Under the pieces are notes generated by a model. That model was not told the DNA's origin and searched no databases. It worked only from the letters and a program-made list of their open reading frames with translations. Positions 1-11,700 of a stretch of DNA of 64,000 nucleotides are shown piece after piece. The position numbers and the translations under genes were made by a program. The stretch lies in assembly GCF_037975245.1 (NCBI RefSeq), contig NC_092577.1:3172501-3236500 (forward strand), read 5' to 3'. This DNA comes from Apostichopus japonicus (taxonomy: Eukaryota; Echinodermata; Holothuroidea; Aspidochirotida; Stichopodidae). Every line of letters begins with the position of its first letter. The stretch's first letter is position 1.

Positions 1-31
1 TGAAATTAGGAATCAAAATTAAAACTTCCAG

Positions 32-207
32 TATTGAGATACTGCGTCATTGATGCTCTTGTTTTGAAATTGTCAACAGATGCCAAGCAGTTCAGTGGTT
101 CGTTTAACATAGCCATGCTGGATGATGAAATTGCAGAATTTACAGATATTTTAGCCAACCCGACCTCTGATGAATTTCTGGCCATCGCTGAACGTGTCCA
201 AAGAATT
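32..207 (+). CDS. SEA-protein exon a: N-terminal half of SEA domain
   Basis: The exon encodes a segment containing DEIAEFTDILANPTSDEF, typical of the first half of a SEA domain. Donor is ATT|GTAAGT, phase 0. The acceptor is either TTCCAG before 32 (used here) or CAACAG before 80; both keep the frame open. The protein continues upstream of the window. Confidence 0.7.
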
Positions 208-3200
208 GTAAGTCTTTTGGAGGAATTTTTAAGTAATAAGGGGTAAGAGAAGTCCAGGAGGGCTGGAAGAGGGGGGTGGGTGGGGGGTGGGTGGGGCCAA
301 ACAGAGAGACGGTCATTCATGTTTGACCAGACGTGATGCAGTGTGTGTTAGATTTGGTCCACAATTTGGTCCACGTATTTGACCAATAGTACCTAGTATA
401 ACTGAAAAAATAACAAGACTTCAATAAACCTGCTACCCTTCCACATTTTTTCACCACGCTGTTTCTTTGCACACACTTCACGATAATATGAAAAAAAAAA
501 GACATTTTTCAAGAAAAGCTTTGTAAAGTGTCTCGTGGCAGGTCACCGTGCAGATTTGAGACTTACTGCATGTTGGAATTCGGTTTCGTTTTTCCGTCCG
601 TGTGACTCTGACGTACCTTGTCGATTTTTCTCGTCCATTTCTCTTTGATAATTCCTCACCAAATCGACCACTTTTTTCCCAACAGTTGGACGAATTGTTC
701 TCAGAGGACCCGACCTACATCGGATCCTTGGTGACGTCTCTGAGCAGCGGCAGTATCCGAGTCGCCTACATTCTCAGCTACATAGTCACCAGTCCTATGA
801 CCGAAGATGAGCTCATAGCAACCTTCAACGACACTCTCTCTGATATCGGTGAGATCGGAGACAGCGCTGTGTTCATTGAGCCTCTGGAGGACTTGTTACA
901 CGGTGAGATACACTCCGAGGACGCTGTGGAAGTCTGTCTCCACAATCTGTGGTAACACAGTATCTGAAGCAAGGTGTCCAGATATCTATGTCCACCGAAT
1001 GTTTATCATAATCGGTCCCGATGCAACTGAACCGCAAGAGTTTGCAACTAGCGAAGGATACCTTAACCAAAAATTGTGCAGGGTAGAAAATGTTGTATTG
1101 CACAGACTTGAGCCAATAAACATTTTCATCCTACTGGGAATCTTTGCTAGATTCATCCAGTTTCTGCAAACAAACTTTATTCAATTTCCTTCATCACAGT
1201 TTGGGGCATCATTATTGCTAAATATTTCAGGTGCAAAATTCAAACATTATTGAAAATAATATACCAAATAGGTTTGGCTTATTTTTGGTTTCCTTAAAAA
1301 TTTACATATTTTAAATTTATGATATTTAAATTTGCATGTTGAAATGTTGTTCTGTCTGTACCCTGTTGTAGAGATCTGTCCAACTGGCTACTGTCTGAAT
1401 GGAGGGAACTGTTATGCTGATCCAGAAACACTTCAAAGTACTTGTGTGTAAGTATATCAAATCAAGCACTTAAAAGGTTTGTGGGCTCTGGGTGTGAGAC
1501 TAGTCAGGAGGGAGGAAGTCAGGAAAGGATGGAGAGGGTGTGAAGGGAGGGGAGTGTGTGAAGGGAGGGGAGTGATGGGAGGGGTGAGATGGGGAGGGGT
1601 AGATGAGATGTTGGGGAGAGGATGGGGAGGGTGTGAACGGAGGGGAGTGATGGGGAGGGGTGAGATGGGGAGGGGCAGATGAGATGTTGGGGAGAGGATG
1701 GGGAGGGTGTGAAGGGAGGGGAGTGATGGGGAGGGGTGAGATGGGGAAGGGTAGATGAGATAATGGGGAGAGGATGGGGAGGGTGTGAAGGGAGGGGAGA
1801 AATGGGAGGGGTAGAGGAGAGGAGGGTGTGAATAGAGGGGAGAGGTGGGGAGGGGTAGATGAGACAATGGGGAGAGGGTGTGGAGGGGAGAAATGGGAGG
1901 GGTAAAGGAGGCGATTAGGAGAGCGAGTGAAGGGAGGGGAGAGTATGGGGAGAGGGAGGATGCAACGGTAGAGACTTGGAGGGGTAGATGGAGGTTGGGG
2001 GAGGGAGAGGAGAAGAATGGAAGGGTAGAGGAGAGGGGTAGTGAGAATTAGTGGAAGCTACAACTGTCCAGAGCATTTGGTAGAATGGTATAGTGTAGAT
2101 AGAAGGACGTATAGATGGTCAGGGTAAAGGTTGGGTAAAGGAAGTTTTTTATAAAGTGCTGGGTGAAATGTTGAGTGGATGTAGGTTAGAGAGGAGAAGG
2201 ATAAGGGCCAGGAGAGTTGAGGATACCACGGAGAGGAAGATGGTACGGTACATCAGAGGAGACCTCAACAATTGAGAGATTATGAGAGGGTACCAGCATA
2301 GCAGTTGGTAGCAATTTGACAGGTTACCATAGCAACCAGGCTGTATTATACCATTCAGCAGTCCAGCTCTTGTACATATTCTAGATTCCTCAATTCTGGA
2401 ACTTTTGCTTTCCCAAATCATCGATTTACCGAAGCTTATTTTCTGTTTTTTTATTTTCGCAGTTGCCAAGTTCCTTTCATCGGGGACCGTTGTGAGGATG
2501 AGTCGTTTATCATTCCGCTCTACATCATCCTGCTGGCATCTCTGGCTGCTTTTCTGTTTATCTTCATGTTCTTCCTCTGCTGTGTGTGTTGTCTGATGCA
2601 GGGTAGAAACCAACCTCCCCATTACCCCTCAGCTCCCCCGCCAGGTATATTTGCTGCACCCCCGGTCATCGTTGACACATCAAGGTCTGCCCTCTATCCT
2701 GGTTTACCTGTCCATCATACCAGCAAACGGAGGAAACAGAGGTCTCGGCGTAGCAGACGGGTAAGATTGTTGGTGTATACATAGTATGATCACTGATAGG
2801 TGTAGGACAGTGGTGTAGTGCAATGCATTGTAACATACAATTGGTGTAGTGCAATGTCATGTGAATGTAGCATTCCTTGTGTAGTGCAATGCATTGTAAC
2901 ATACCTGGTGCAGTGCAATGCATTTGTAGCATACCTGGTGTAGTGCAATGCATTGTAGCATACCTGGTGTAGTGCAATGTATTGAAGCATACCTGTTGTA
3001 GTGCAATGCATGGTAGCATTCCTGGTGTTGTGCAATGCATGGTAGCATTGCTGGTGTAGAGCAATACATTGTAGCATACCTGTTGATTGCAATGCATTGT
3101 AACATACTTGATGTAGTGCAGTGCATTGTAACATACTTGATGTAGTGCAATGCATTGTAGCATACCTGGTGTAGTGCAATGCATTGAAGCATACCTGGTG

Positions 3201-6200
3201 TAGTACCATGCATTGTAGCATACCTGGTGTAGTGCAATGCATTGTAGCATACCTGGTGTAGTGCAATGCATTGTAACATACCTGGTGTATTACCATGCAT
3301 TGTAGCATTCCTGGTGTAGTGCAATGCATTGTAACATACCTGGTGTAGTGCAATGCATTGTTGCTTACCAGCTGGTGTAGTGCAATGCATTGTTGCTTAC
3401 CAGCTGGTGTAGTGCAATGCATTTGAAGCATTCCTTCTCTAGTGTAATGCATTGTAACATACCTAGTGTAGTGCAGTGCATTGTAGCTTACCTGGTGTAG
3501 TGCAACGCATTTGTAGCATTCCTTCTGTAGTGCAGTGCATTGTAGCATTCCTGATGGACTGCAATGCAGTATAGTTTACACAGACAGTGCATTATTGTTG
3601 TTGCATTTTAAAAACCAAGTTCTTCCAAACTGTTCTTTTGTATATAGTGTTGTAATGATATGAAAGTGTATTAATGTTAGTATTCCTTTTTTCTCTTCCA
3701 GCATCACCGTTCTCATCGCAGGGATCATTCTCTGTATGTAAGTATCAAACTACTTTGAGTTTCCATGCGAAGGTCTATCATTATTAAGAATAATGACGTT
3801 TAAAAACCATTCAGAAAGTTTTAACAAGTTTGATCCTAATGCAATTTATTGGTGAAAGCTATAATAAGACCCATTGCTTGTATTCCTGAGCTACTACTAC
3901 TAGGGTGTTGGATCTCAGTAGTCAGGACTCAAGTTGTGAGGTCATTAAGGTCACATTAGGTTACGTGAGGTCAAACTAGGAAAAATTTAGGGCAGCTCTA
4001 CATTAGGCTGAATTTTGGCTGTTTTGATTTGGTTTTGAGTGTTTTCCAAAATATAAAACATAGAGTGAGTGATTTGAGAATATCCTATTTGCTCCTTGCA
4101 TGTTTGTTTAACATGCTTTATGCAAAGTATCTGAGCAACAAAATTGTATCTATGAATTTTGTGTAATATTTTACCGCATAGCTCGGTATAAAATATTACT
4201 GAAAATAATCAGCATAGGTTAATACACGATCAGGAAATTCCTAGGAAAACTTGCGGCCCGTCATTACAGACTCTTTTTTTTCTCTCTCTCGCTTGGAAAC
4301 AGGAATTAGATAGTCGTCGGCACAGACATATTGAGAGGGAGCCAGAGTTGTATCATGTCAACCATGGCTTTGACAATCCAATGGCTGGGCACCCACCAGC
4401 ACATGGCCAGTATCCAGCACCAGCTAGCTATCCTGCCGTGAGTTACATAAATACTTGATATCAATTTATTTAATATCAGGCTTTCAAATTCATTTTATTG
4501 TCAGAGGGACTTTTGAATCTGTTGCCACTTGTGGCAAGTGTAGCAAGTGTAAATCAGGCATGAGCTCTTTTCAGTGAATTCGCGGAATATCCGTGATTTC
4601 TTTTCTACCTCGGGGACAAAAACTACTATCCTAACACACTGTAGCATATGCAAACTGAAGCCTATACCGCAATTTTTGCACGGACGTGATATTTTTTTTA
4701 CCCCAGGCTCATCCCTGGCCATGATGATTGATTGATATAAATTGATATTATTTAACTTTTCATATGTGGAACATTTTGTGTTGTATTTGTAGTGGACTTA
4801 ACCCAGTGAATATCTCATAGATATCTCTACAAGGTGTATTAACAGGCCTAAACCACCAATTCATGTATCTTAATTACTTTGGACCAACTGGCCTACCACA
4901 TCAGTGGATCTGGTAGGCTAACAAGCCAACCCACCATCTCATATACCTATATGTAAGGTTTATAACAGACTTATCACTATTGTAGACCAACAGGCCAACC
5001 ATATCCATTGATGTGGTAGGCTAACAAGCCTAGCCCAACAACCTGTAAATCTATATGTTAGGTTAACAGACTCATCAGCTAAAATGTCTATGGTTAACAG
5101 GCCTAATCCACCAACTTGTTTATGTTTGTTAGATTAACAGACTCATCAGTTAATTTGTCTATCTGGTACACTAACAGGCTTAACCAACGCCTGATGTATC
5201 AATACATCAAGTGCATTTACATCGCTATGGTAGGCTAATAGGCCTAACCATCACCTGATGTATCAATACATCATGTGCATTTACATCACTATGGTAGGCC
5301 AGCAGGCCTAACCATCACCTGATGTATCAATACATCATGTGCATTTACATCACTATGGTAGGCCAGCAGGCCTAACCATCGCCTGATGTATCAACAATAC
5401 ATCATGTGCTATAACAGTAGGCTAACAGTAAGAGCCTTTCGATTAGGTTAACATGTTTCTCGTTTACCTCGTTTAGCAAAGGGAAACTATTAATGTACCA
5501 TCTGCACATCAGGCACCTGCTGCAGGCACAGATATTATCCCTCATGCACCAACTCATGAAGAACCCCCACCAGTTTATTACATTTCGGTTTGTCTGCATT
5601 TTATTCATTGCACCACAAATGGAAAGTTCTGATTGGAACGGATTCACTTTTAAGGCAATTTCAATTTTTGCACATGCTGCAAAAAGCTAGAGTTCCAGAA
5701 AGAGTTGTTATATAACGATGAAATATGCTAATTTCTGAAGTTGTGGTCGTATGCAATCTAGTGACAAGGAAAAAAGGGAATGTACAAGCTTGTAGTAAAA
5801 CTCTTCTAGCGATATCAAATAATTGTCAAGAATTCTTGGTGGCAGTATTTGGCATTTGAATCAAACCTGTTCCACTGCCTTTCACAACTTTGAAACCACC
5901 CAATATTGGTTAGCAACAGTTAATTCACAAGAATCTAAAAAGGTTCTGCTTCCAGCTAGAACTTTTCTATATCAAGTCCTTCACACTACCTAATACTAAT
6001 AATGCATGCATCCACAAAAAAAACACATTCATCGGGGGAGGGGTGGGTAGGGCAGTGAGGTGGGCAGTGGTTGCACTTATTGCCCTATGAGTGATATGTG
6101 TGTCCACTTTTACCACACACCGAATAAATAAGAAAAAGTTTCCAGATCACTCTTATGCTGACATGGGGACCACATGTACCTCACTCTACATATAGGTCGC

Positions 6201-7013
6201 CAAACACCTTTCATTCCTCCCTCCCTTCTGCCTCCCTCTTCCCCACCCGCCTCCCTCTTCACCACCATATAGGACCACACTCATAGCTCCTGAACCCATT
6301 ACATGTACAACAAACTATACTTCTAACCGAGATTACCATGCAATTCTTCAGTTTTCTTCATCGCACCTACCCCCGCCTCCCACTCACCCACTACTCTTAT
6401 AAACCATTATTACATCCCCCCCACCCCCACAGTCTCAACTTCTTCAATATATATCCAACTGTTTCCTTTAATTTCATATTCTCATGAATTCCAAATATAT
6501 TACTTACATTTTTATGCATGTGTCTGTCCTTGTCTTTGCATCTGCTCCAGTAATGATTTATTTACAACTTGTTAATTTTTTGTTTGTCCTTCTTTCCCTC
6601 CAGCCTGGTCAAGACCAGCAACCTACGTCGAGTTTCGCCACCCCGTATGTTGCCACAGGACAGGAGGAAGCTCTGGTGAGTCCAAAACATCTTAAGGATC
6701 GTAATCAAATTATTCTTACAATTCGTAATTAGAATCTTTCGCCTCACATTCGACCGTGAAAGTATTTCCATAGAAGTAGGTTCGCCCAGTCAAGTTTGTA
6801 ACTTCCTCATGCATATTCATTACTGCATATTCATTAAATGCTATTCTTCAAATGTTTATTCACAAATGCATATTCATTAAATGCATAGTTATTATTCAGT
6901 ATTCAGTTGCTAACACAAAATGTGAAAATGTTCCAGTTACTAATCATCCTTATTAAATTATTTCCTTTTTTCATTTTCAGTTGCAAGAGAGACTGAGGAA
7001 TTCTTTCTACTAG
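32..7013 (+). CDS. SEA-EGF-transmembrane protein, 3' part of gene (8 exons)
   Basis: Spliced coding region: 32-207, 686-902, 1372-1447, 2463-2760, 3702-3737, 4303-4437, 6604-6675, 6981-7013. Every junction is GT-AG and phases agree; about 346 residues end in TAG. Order seen: most of a SEA domain (residues ~15-130, with a GSIRV motif like the SEA self-cleavage site), one EGF-like module with six cysteines, one strongly hydrophobic helix (starting FIIPLYIILL), a CCVCC juxtamembrane cluster, an Arg/Lys/His-rich stretch, then a Pro/His/Gln-rich tail ending NSFY. The inferred topology is type I, with SEA and EGF outside. The N-terminus lies left of the window. The architecture resembles transmembrane mucin-like proteins, but I cannot name an ortholog. 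Introns 3 and 4 carry large minisatellites. Confidence 0.82.
686..902 (+). CDS. SEA-protein exon b: C-terminal half of SEA domain
   Basis: Acceptor TTTTTTCCCAACAG, donor CG|GTGAGA, phase 0 in and phase 1 out. The encoded segment starts LDELFSEDP and holds SGSIRVAYILS, corresponding to the SEA G-S cleavage strand, then an acidic helix. Confidence 0.85.
1372..1447 (+). CDS. SEA-protein exon c: first part of EGF module
   Basis: Acceptor TGTTGTAG, donor TTGTGT|GTAAGT. It encodes EICPTGYCLNGGNC and then TC, giving cysteines 1-4 of an EGF-like module. Phase is 1 in and 2 out. Confidence 0.85.
1490..2060. repeat. G-rich minisatellite in intron of the SEA-protein gene
   Basis: Units of about 75 bp built from GGGGAGAGGATGGGGAGGG and GGGAGGGGAGTGATGG. 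The sense strand is almost pure purine with many G3-G4 runs, so the pre-mRNA could form G-quadruplexes. Apparent reading frames on either strand are artefacts of the low complexity. Confidence 0.88.
2463..2760 (+). CDS. SEA-protein exon d: EGF end, transmembrane helix, basic juxtamembrane tail
   Basis: Acceptor TTATTTTCGCAG, donor GACGG|GTAAGA. It supplies EGF cysteines 5 and 6 (VCQVPFIGDRC), the membrane helix, a CCVCC motif that could be palmitoylated, a Pro-rich stretch and the basic run KRRKQRSRRSRR. A possible internal GT at 2645 is not used in this model because the frame stays open. Confidence 0.87.
2800..3570. repeat. Minisatellite, about 30-bp unit, in intron of the SEA-protein gene
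   Basis: About 25 copies of a unit like CATACCTGGTGTAGTGCAAT followed by GCATTGTAG. The period, close to a multiple of three, produces long spurious antisense frames (2666-3271, 2790-3548). Confidence 0.92.
3702..3737 (+). CDS. SEA-protein micro-exon e (12 codons)
   Basis: This 36-nt exon has a strong pyrimidine tract and TCTTCCAG acceptor and a TAT|GTAAGT donor. It encodes HHRSHRRDHSLY, continuing the basic/His-rich cytoplasmic tail. Phase 0 on both sides, so it can be skipped without a frameshift. Confidence 0.8.
4303..4437 (+). CDS. SEA-protein exon f: cytoplasmic tail
   Basis: Acceptor GCTTGGAAACAG after a long CT tract, donor GCC|GTGAGT, phase 0/0, 45 codons. The segment holds NHGFDNPMAGHPP and then Pro/Ala/Tyr repeats. 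Confidence 0.85.
4550..4712 (-). repeat. Dispersed repeat family C, copy 1
   Basis: About 160 bp, inverted relative to 29390-29545, with long matches including GCATATGCTACAGTGTGTTA and TATTCCGCGAATTC. No coding potential. The type is unknown; it could be a SINE or MITE fragment. Strand is set so that both copies read in the same sense. Confidence 0.75.
5170..5410. repeat. Tandem repeat, 64-bp unit, 4 copies
   Basis: CTGATGTATCAA starts at 5191, 5255, 5319 and 5383, exactly 64 bp apart. Each unit also contains TAGGCCAGCAGGCCTAACCA. A more diverged field with AACAGGCCTAA motifs extends left to about 4800. It lies in the last long intron of the SEA-protein gene. Confidence 0.88.
6604..6675 (+). 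CDS. SEA-protein exon g: cytoplasmic tail
   Basis: Acceptor TTTCCCTCCAG, donor CTG|GTGAGT, phase 0/0, 24 codons. It encodes a Gln/Thr/Ser-rich segment starting PGQDQQPTSSF. Confidence 0.85.
6981..7013 (+). CDS. SEA-protein terminal exon h
   Basis: Acceptor TTTTTTCATTTTCAG. It encodes LQERLRNSFY followed by TAG, the C-terminus. The 3' UTR follows directly and includes a (TTAA)n run at about 7038-7066. Confidence 0.85.
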   Translation: MQERLRNSFY

Positions 7014-7289
7014 AAAGACAAGGCAACAAATGACCATTAATTAATTAATTAATTAATTAATTAATTCTGACCAGTACCACCTCCAGCAAAATGTCACCTC
7101 CATCCAGTAGGCTACCTCCTCCAACCAAGACAGTTTTGGGAATGTGCCTTCCCCATCGAGCTGTATACGACTAGAAAATGAATATTCAGATGTTAAATGG
7201 TTTTATATTAATAGTTTTTATCGGGATATATAGGAAAGATGCAGGTATTGGCATATGACGGTCACACAGCGATATTCATGATATGCAGG

Positions 7290-7950
7290 CAATATGTGTC
7301 TTTCCAGCACTTCAGTGACAGCACATGTACGGGTCATTAGGTATTGCACCTGTGTTAGATGTAGGCTGTCTTTTAACTCGCATGGCAGTTGCATGAGACA
7401 TGGTAGGATATAAATTAACACACAGAAACATGAATAACATTTAAAGTGTGATCCATTGTATCTTTCCAGCACTTCACTGACAGCACATCTACAGGTCATT
7501 AGGTATTGCACCTGTGTTAGATGTAGGCTGTCTTTTAACTCGCATGGCAGTTGCATGAGACATGGTAGGATATAAATTAACACACAGAAACATGAATAAC
7601 ATTTAAAGTGTGATCCATTGTATCTTTCCAGCACTTCACTGACAGCACATCTACAGGTCATTAGGTATTGCACCTGTGTTAGATGTAGGCTGTCTTTTAA
7701 CTCGCATGGCAGTTGCATGAGACATGGTAGGATATAAATTAACACACAGAAACATGAATAACATTTCAAGTGTGATCCATTGTATCTTTCCAGCACTTCA
7801 CTGACAGCACATCTACAGGTCATTAGGTATTGCACCTGTGTTAGATGTAGGCTGTCTTTTAACTCGCATGGCAGTTGCATGAGACATGGTAGGATATAAA
7901 TTAACACACAGAAACATGAATAACATTTCAAGTGTGATCCATTGTAACCC
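7290..7950. repeat. Tandem repeat, 162-bp unit, about 4 copies, in the probable 3' UTR
   Basis: The landmark TTTCCAGCACTTCA recurs at 7301, 7463, 7625 and 7787, spacing exactly 162 bp, with nearly identical copies. Because 162 is divisible by three, the antisense strand stays open through 7218-8135 with a repeating 54-residue Cys-rich unit. That reading frame is probably a by-product of the period. Confidence 0.9.
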
Positions 7951-8729
7951 GAGATTGTTTGTGCTTGCATGAATATTTTTGCTGCTGCTTCGAAGAAAAT
8001 TTCCATTGAGTGACTTACTAGGATAATTGCGAAAGAAATTGCAAAAGGAAGGTAAATTTCACTAAATTGTGGAGTTTTCTGCCCTGTTACAAAGACACTT
8101 GGTCTTTGGTAACCATTTGTAACCATGGTAACCATTGTTTTTATAGTACAACACTTGTCAACATCAGCTGTTTGATCCTAAATCTCTGTGCTTTTTAAAA
8201 TGTTAACTCAGAAAGTGTTGCAAACATAAAGAAACGTTAACTAATAAAATAAATAATATTTTAACTCTGTCTTTTTAACTATTTTTTTAATCTCAAAAAG
8301 TTGGTGCTGAAGAATGTCATCTCGCTGTGTACTTTTATATATTTTTTTAATGTTATTTTTATTAAATTCACATTCATGAGAAATGGGAGAAATTGTACCA
8401 TTTTGCAGTTGAGAGAAGTAAATGCTACTCAGTTTTAAAACTATTGTCATCCAAAAAATTGCACATTCTCAGATATTAATATATTTTCATGTATTTATGG
8501 TTAAAAGTACTATTTTTTATACACTTTAAATATCAGTGTTTGATGATGTAAGGTAGCTTTTAGATATTTCCTATTGGGTTTTTTGTTTTTGTTAAAACTA
8601 ATGAATTTGCATAAATTAGACAAGCTATTTTTAAACGTTATAAGCTAAATCTGTATATTTAGGATTTTATTCCAGATTTAGTACTACCAGTCTTATTATT
8701 ATACTCTCTTTGTATGGGTTTTTTGGTTG

Positions 8730-8735
8730 AATAAA
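8730..8735 (+). promoter_or_regulatory. Putative polyadenylation signal of the SEA-protein gene
   Basis: AATAAA lies 1.7 kb after the stop codon in AT-rich sequence and is followed by a GT-containing stretch (GCTGTGTTTAG). Other A-rich hexamers exist upstream, so the real cleavage site is uncertain. Confidence 0.4.
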
Positions 8736-8759
8736 AAATGCTGTGTTTAGTAACAAGCA

Positions 8760-11700
8760 CACTTGAGACTTCTTACTCTCCCTTTTCTGAAAATAAGGGC
8801 TTATTCAAAAGCTGCCAAGATATTGTTGGAAAGCTCAACTCGGCCCTGTAACTCGAGCAGCAAGTGAGCCAGGGGATGGTAGGGAGTAAAGGCAGGAGAC
8901 TGTAGACCACCCAATACCCCATCACAAATACCCCATTGACCCCTTACAAAATAACCCTGATTCACCCCAACAGCTTAAATTCCCCAACACCACATTATAA
9001 ATATGAAAGACGATCCTTATTTTAATTAATTTCACCAGTATGATTCTCCCTTCCCATACTTATGCTGTCTAGATGAGTGTTCCTATCAGACCCGACCCCT
9101 CCCCCAGGCGCGTAGCCGAGGGGGGGGCACAAAGGGGGAAACCTTGAGCATATTTTACTTTTATATCGCTAGAAATTTCAAAATAAAAAAAAGTTGGTGC
9201 AATTTACAAGGCCTGGGAAGTGCCATTTCCAGCGATCCTGGAGGCATCTTTGGTCAAAATTTTCTTCTACGCTTTACGCCAACCCATGGTGGGTCTAAGA
9301 TTTCATAGTTTGCCTACAAGCTTCGCCTCTCCCTTTGCAAATTCCTTGCTTCGCGCCTGCCTCCCTCCCACTGTCCCACATATATGTGGTGCAACCCCAA
9401 ATACACCTGCCTAATTAATTAAATGGGAAATGCTACCTTGGTTATAGCAGCTCAGGATATTGGTGAACAAGATCTAGTGTTACAAAACTTCTGTTGTTGA
9501 AAAGTGGGACACGATATTTGTCAGTATGTCTCTAAATGACATACCTACCAATATCGTCAATTAGCTCCATTATTGTTAGTACTTACATCAACAATGTAGC
9601 ACACGTTGTACAACACAGAGCTTCAGAAAATCAAACAATTTAGTTTGCCGGCAGGACAACCGGGAGGATTTTCTTTTGGCAGAGACGATTCCGATAAATG
9701 GTAACCTAAAACAGATTGTACATCTGTGATGCTAACACCGTATGACAAAAACAATGAATGGCTTTTAGTTTTTGTTCTTCTCATATTTATTTCTCCTTTC
9801 TCAATTAAAAATAGCTTACAAATAATCTTTGCTCTGTTTATGAAAACCTAACTTTTTCACTTGTTAAGTCACATCCTAGTGACTTCCAAATATATACATA
9901 CACATTTTAAAACATATCCCACTTCTGACACCAGTTAATATTAGATTGCACCAGAATAGTACCTAAATCAGTCTTACATGGATTTTTTTCGAAATAATAA
10001 TTTAAAAAAAAACAGGATACAGATAGCAATACTTTTTAAGAAAAGTTACACAGGAAAGAACCTGGGCACGAAAAACCAAACAACCGAACGACTGATCCGC
10101 TCTCAACCCCAGTCCCCTTGCATCGAGAATGACTGTGTGATCATCGTCAGGTGTGTATCACGATTCCCCTCTAAGGGGAACAGATGTATGTATGCGTGTA
10201 TGTATGTATGCATTTTAAATCCTGCAGCAGGAACTCGCGAAGAAGCCTCATTGGCTTTATATCGAAGTCAGTCTCTTATACATTCATATTTAACGCCCAT
10301 GATTATAAATTGTCAACAACTCTGTAAGTGGAAAACATACATTAATCTTGGAGTGACTCAAACTCGAAAACTTCAAATATTACGTTATTAGGATACAGAC
10401 TGTAACAGTAGCATTTCACATTTGGAAGCATTTTCAAAGATAAAAGCAGCAAAAATAGTTTCAAAGAATTGAGTTGACCTTTCTGATCTTTGACCTTGCA
10501 TGTTCCCCTGGTGACAGGATGCTCATCTCTGACTGAGTTATGTAAGTTGAACCATTCTGTATGTTTTGACCGGGCTAGTAAATAAATTAAATGAGAATTT
10601 TTCTTTTTATGAAGCGAGTTGTAGTTGGGTGATTCTAGTGGTGTGAAAGAAAATTGATTCTCTAAATTCAGTTTAAAAAAAACGGTGCAAGTTTCTTAAA
10701 TGCAAAATTGAGCAAGATTTGCCCTCTCATCAACTATACAATGATAAATGGTTGCTATCAAACTTACTGAAATGAAAGACAGTATTACTAGATTGCAAAA
10801 TATATCAACAAAGACGGATTAACTAAGAATTGAGTTGTAAAATTGGCTTATATGTTACAGTACTCTGACATTCATTATTAATGAAACAAGATTTTGAATT
10901 TAAACTTGGCATATTTTATTGTGTCTCTTAGGCAGACCACAGGTTAACACAAGATTACTTTATATATTTTTACATTTGTTAAAATAGTTAATTAACTGAC
11001 TGCCAGTCTAGCTTTAAAGATTCAGTTTTCCATGATTTTCACCGCACACAAGGAATGTGCAGCTATTAACTGGCAATTAATCAACTTCTGTGCCATTTTA
11101 CTTGTTAAATATGCACATTGGCTCAGGTTAGATCTCTCTGTAATGAAATTATTGTGGTTGAAATTACCATTCGAATAGCTATGCACTTCTTTGAATTTTC
11201 ACAAATCTTAAGTGGCATCATAAACCAGGATTTTTGGTTTAAAAAGGTTTTATTATTTTTAATAAACAGTTTATGAAAACACCTTTAAATTTTAACCCCA
11301 CACCTGATCCCATTACCACACAAAAGATTATCAGCCAACTAACATGATATAAAAGAAAGTCTGTAATATCTGTAAAATCTGTGATAAAGAAAATCTGTGA
11401 GATGTCAACCACTTTGGAAAGATTATTAAATGTTCAACACATCTCTCCTTATTAATACAGCTATTGTTTAACACCATTTTTTTCATTTCTTTATATATAA
11501 TCTTAACTTAGGTGTTCTGCGATTATGAAATGGACATCAAACACCAAAGTTACTGGAATAAAAAGAAGAAGATAGTTGAAAACAATTGATAAGAATATTT
11601 TGAAAGTGACTCAAAAAGAAGGAAAGAATGTGAAAAAAAAAGATATTGCAAAATTTGCCTTTTGGAATAAATATATACATTTACTTAACAAGGAATTCAC

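Noticed and set aside
2666-3548. Long minus-strand frames of 177-252 codons
   Set aside because: They lie entirely in the 30-bp minisatellite. The repeating translation follows from a period divisible by three, and there are no splice sites or family matches.
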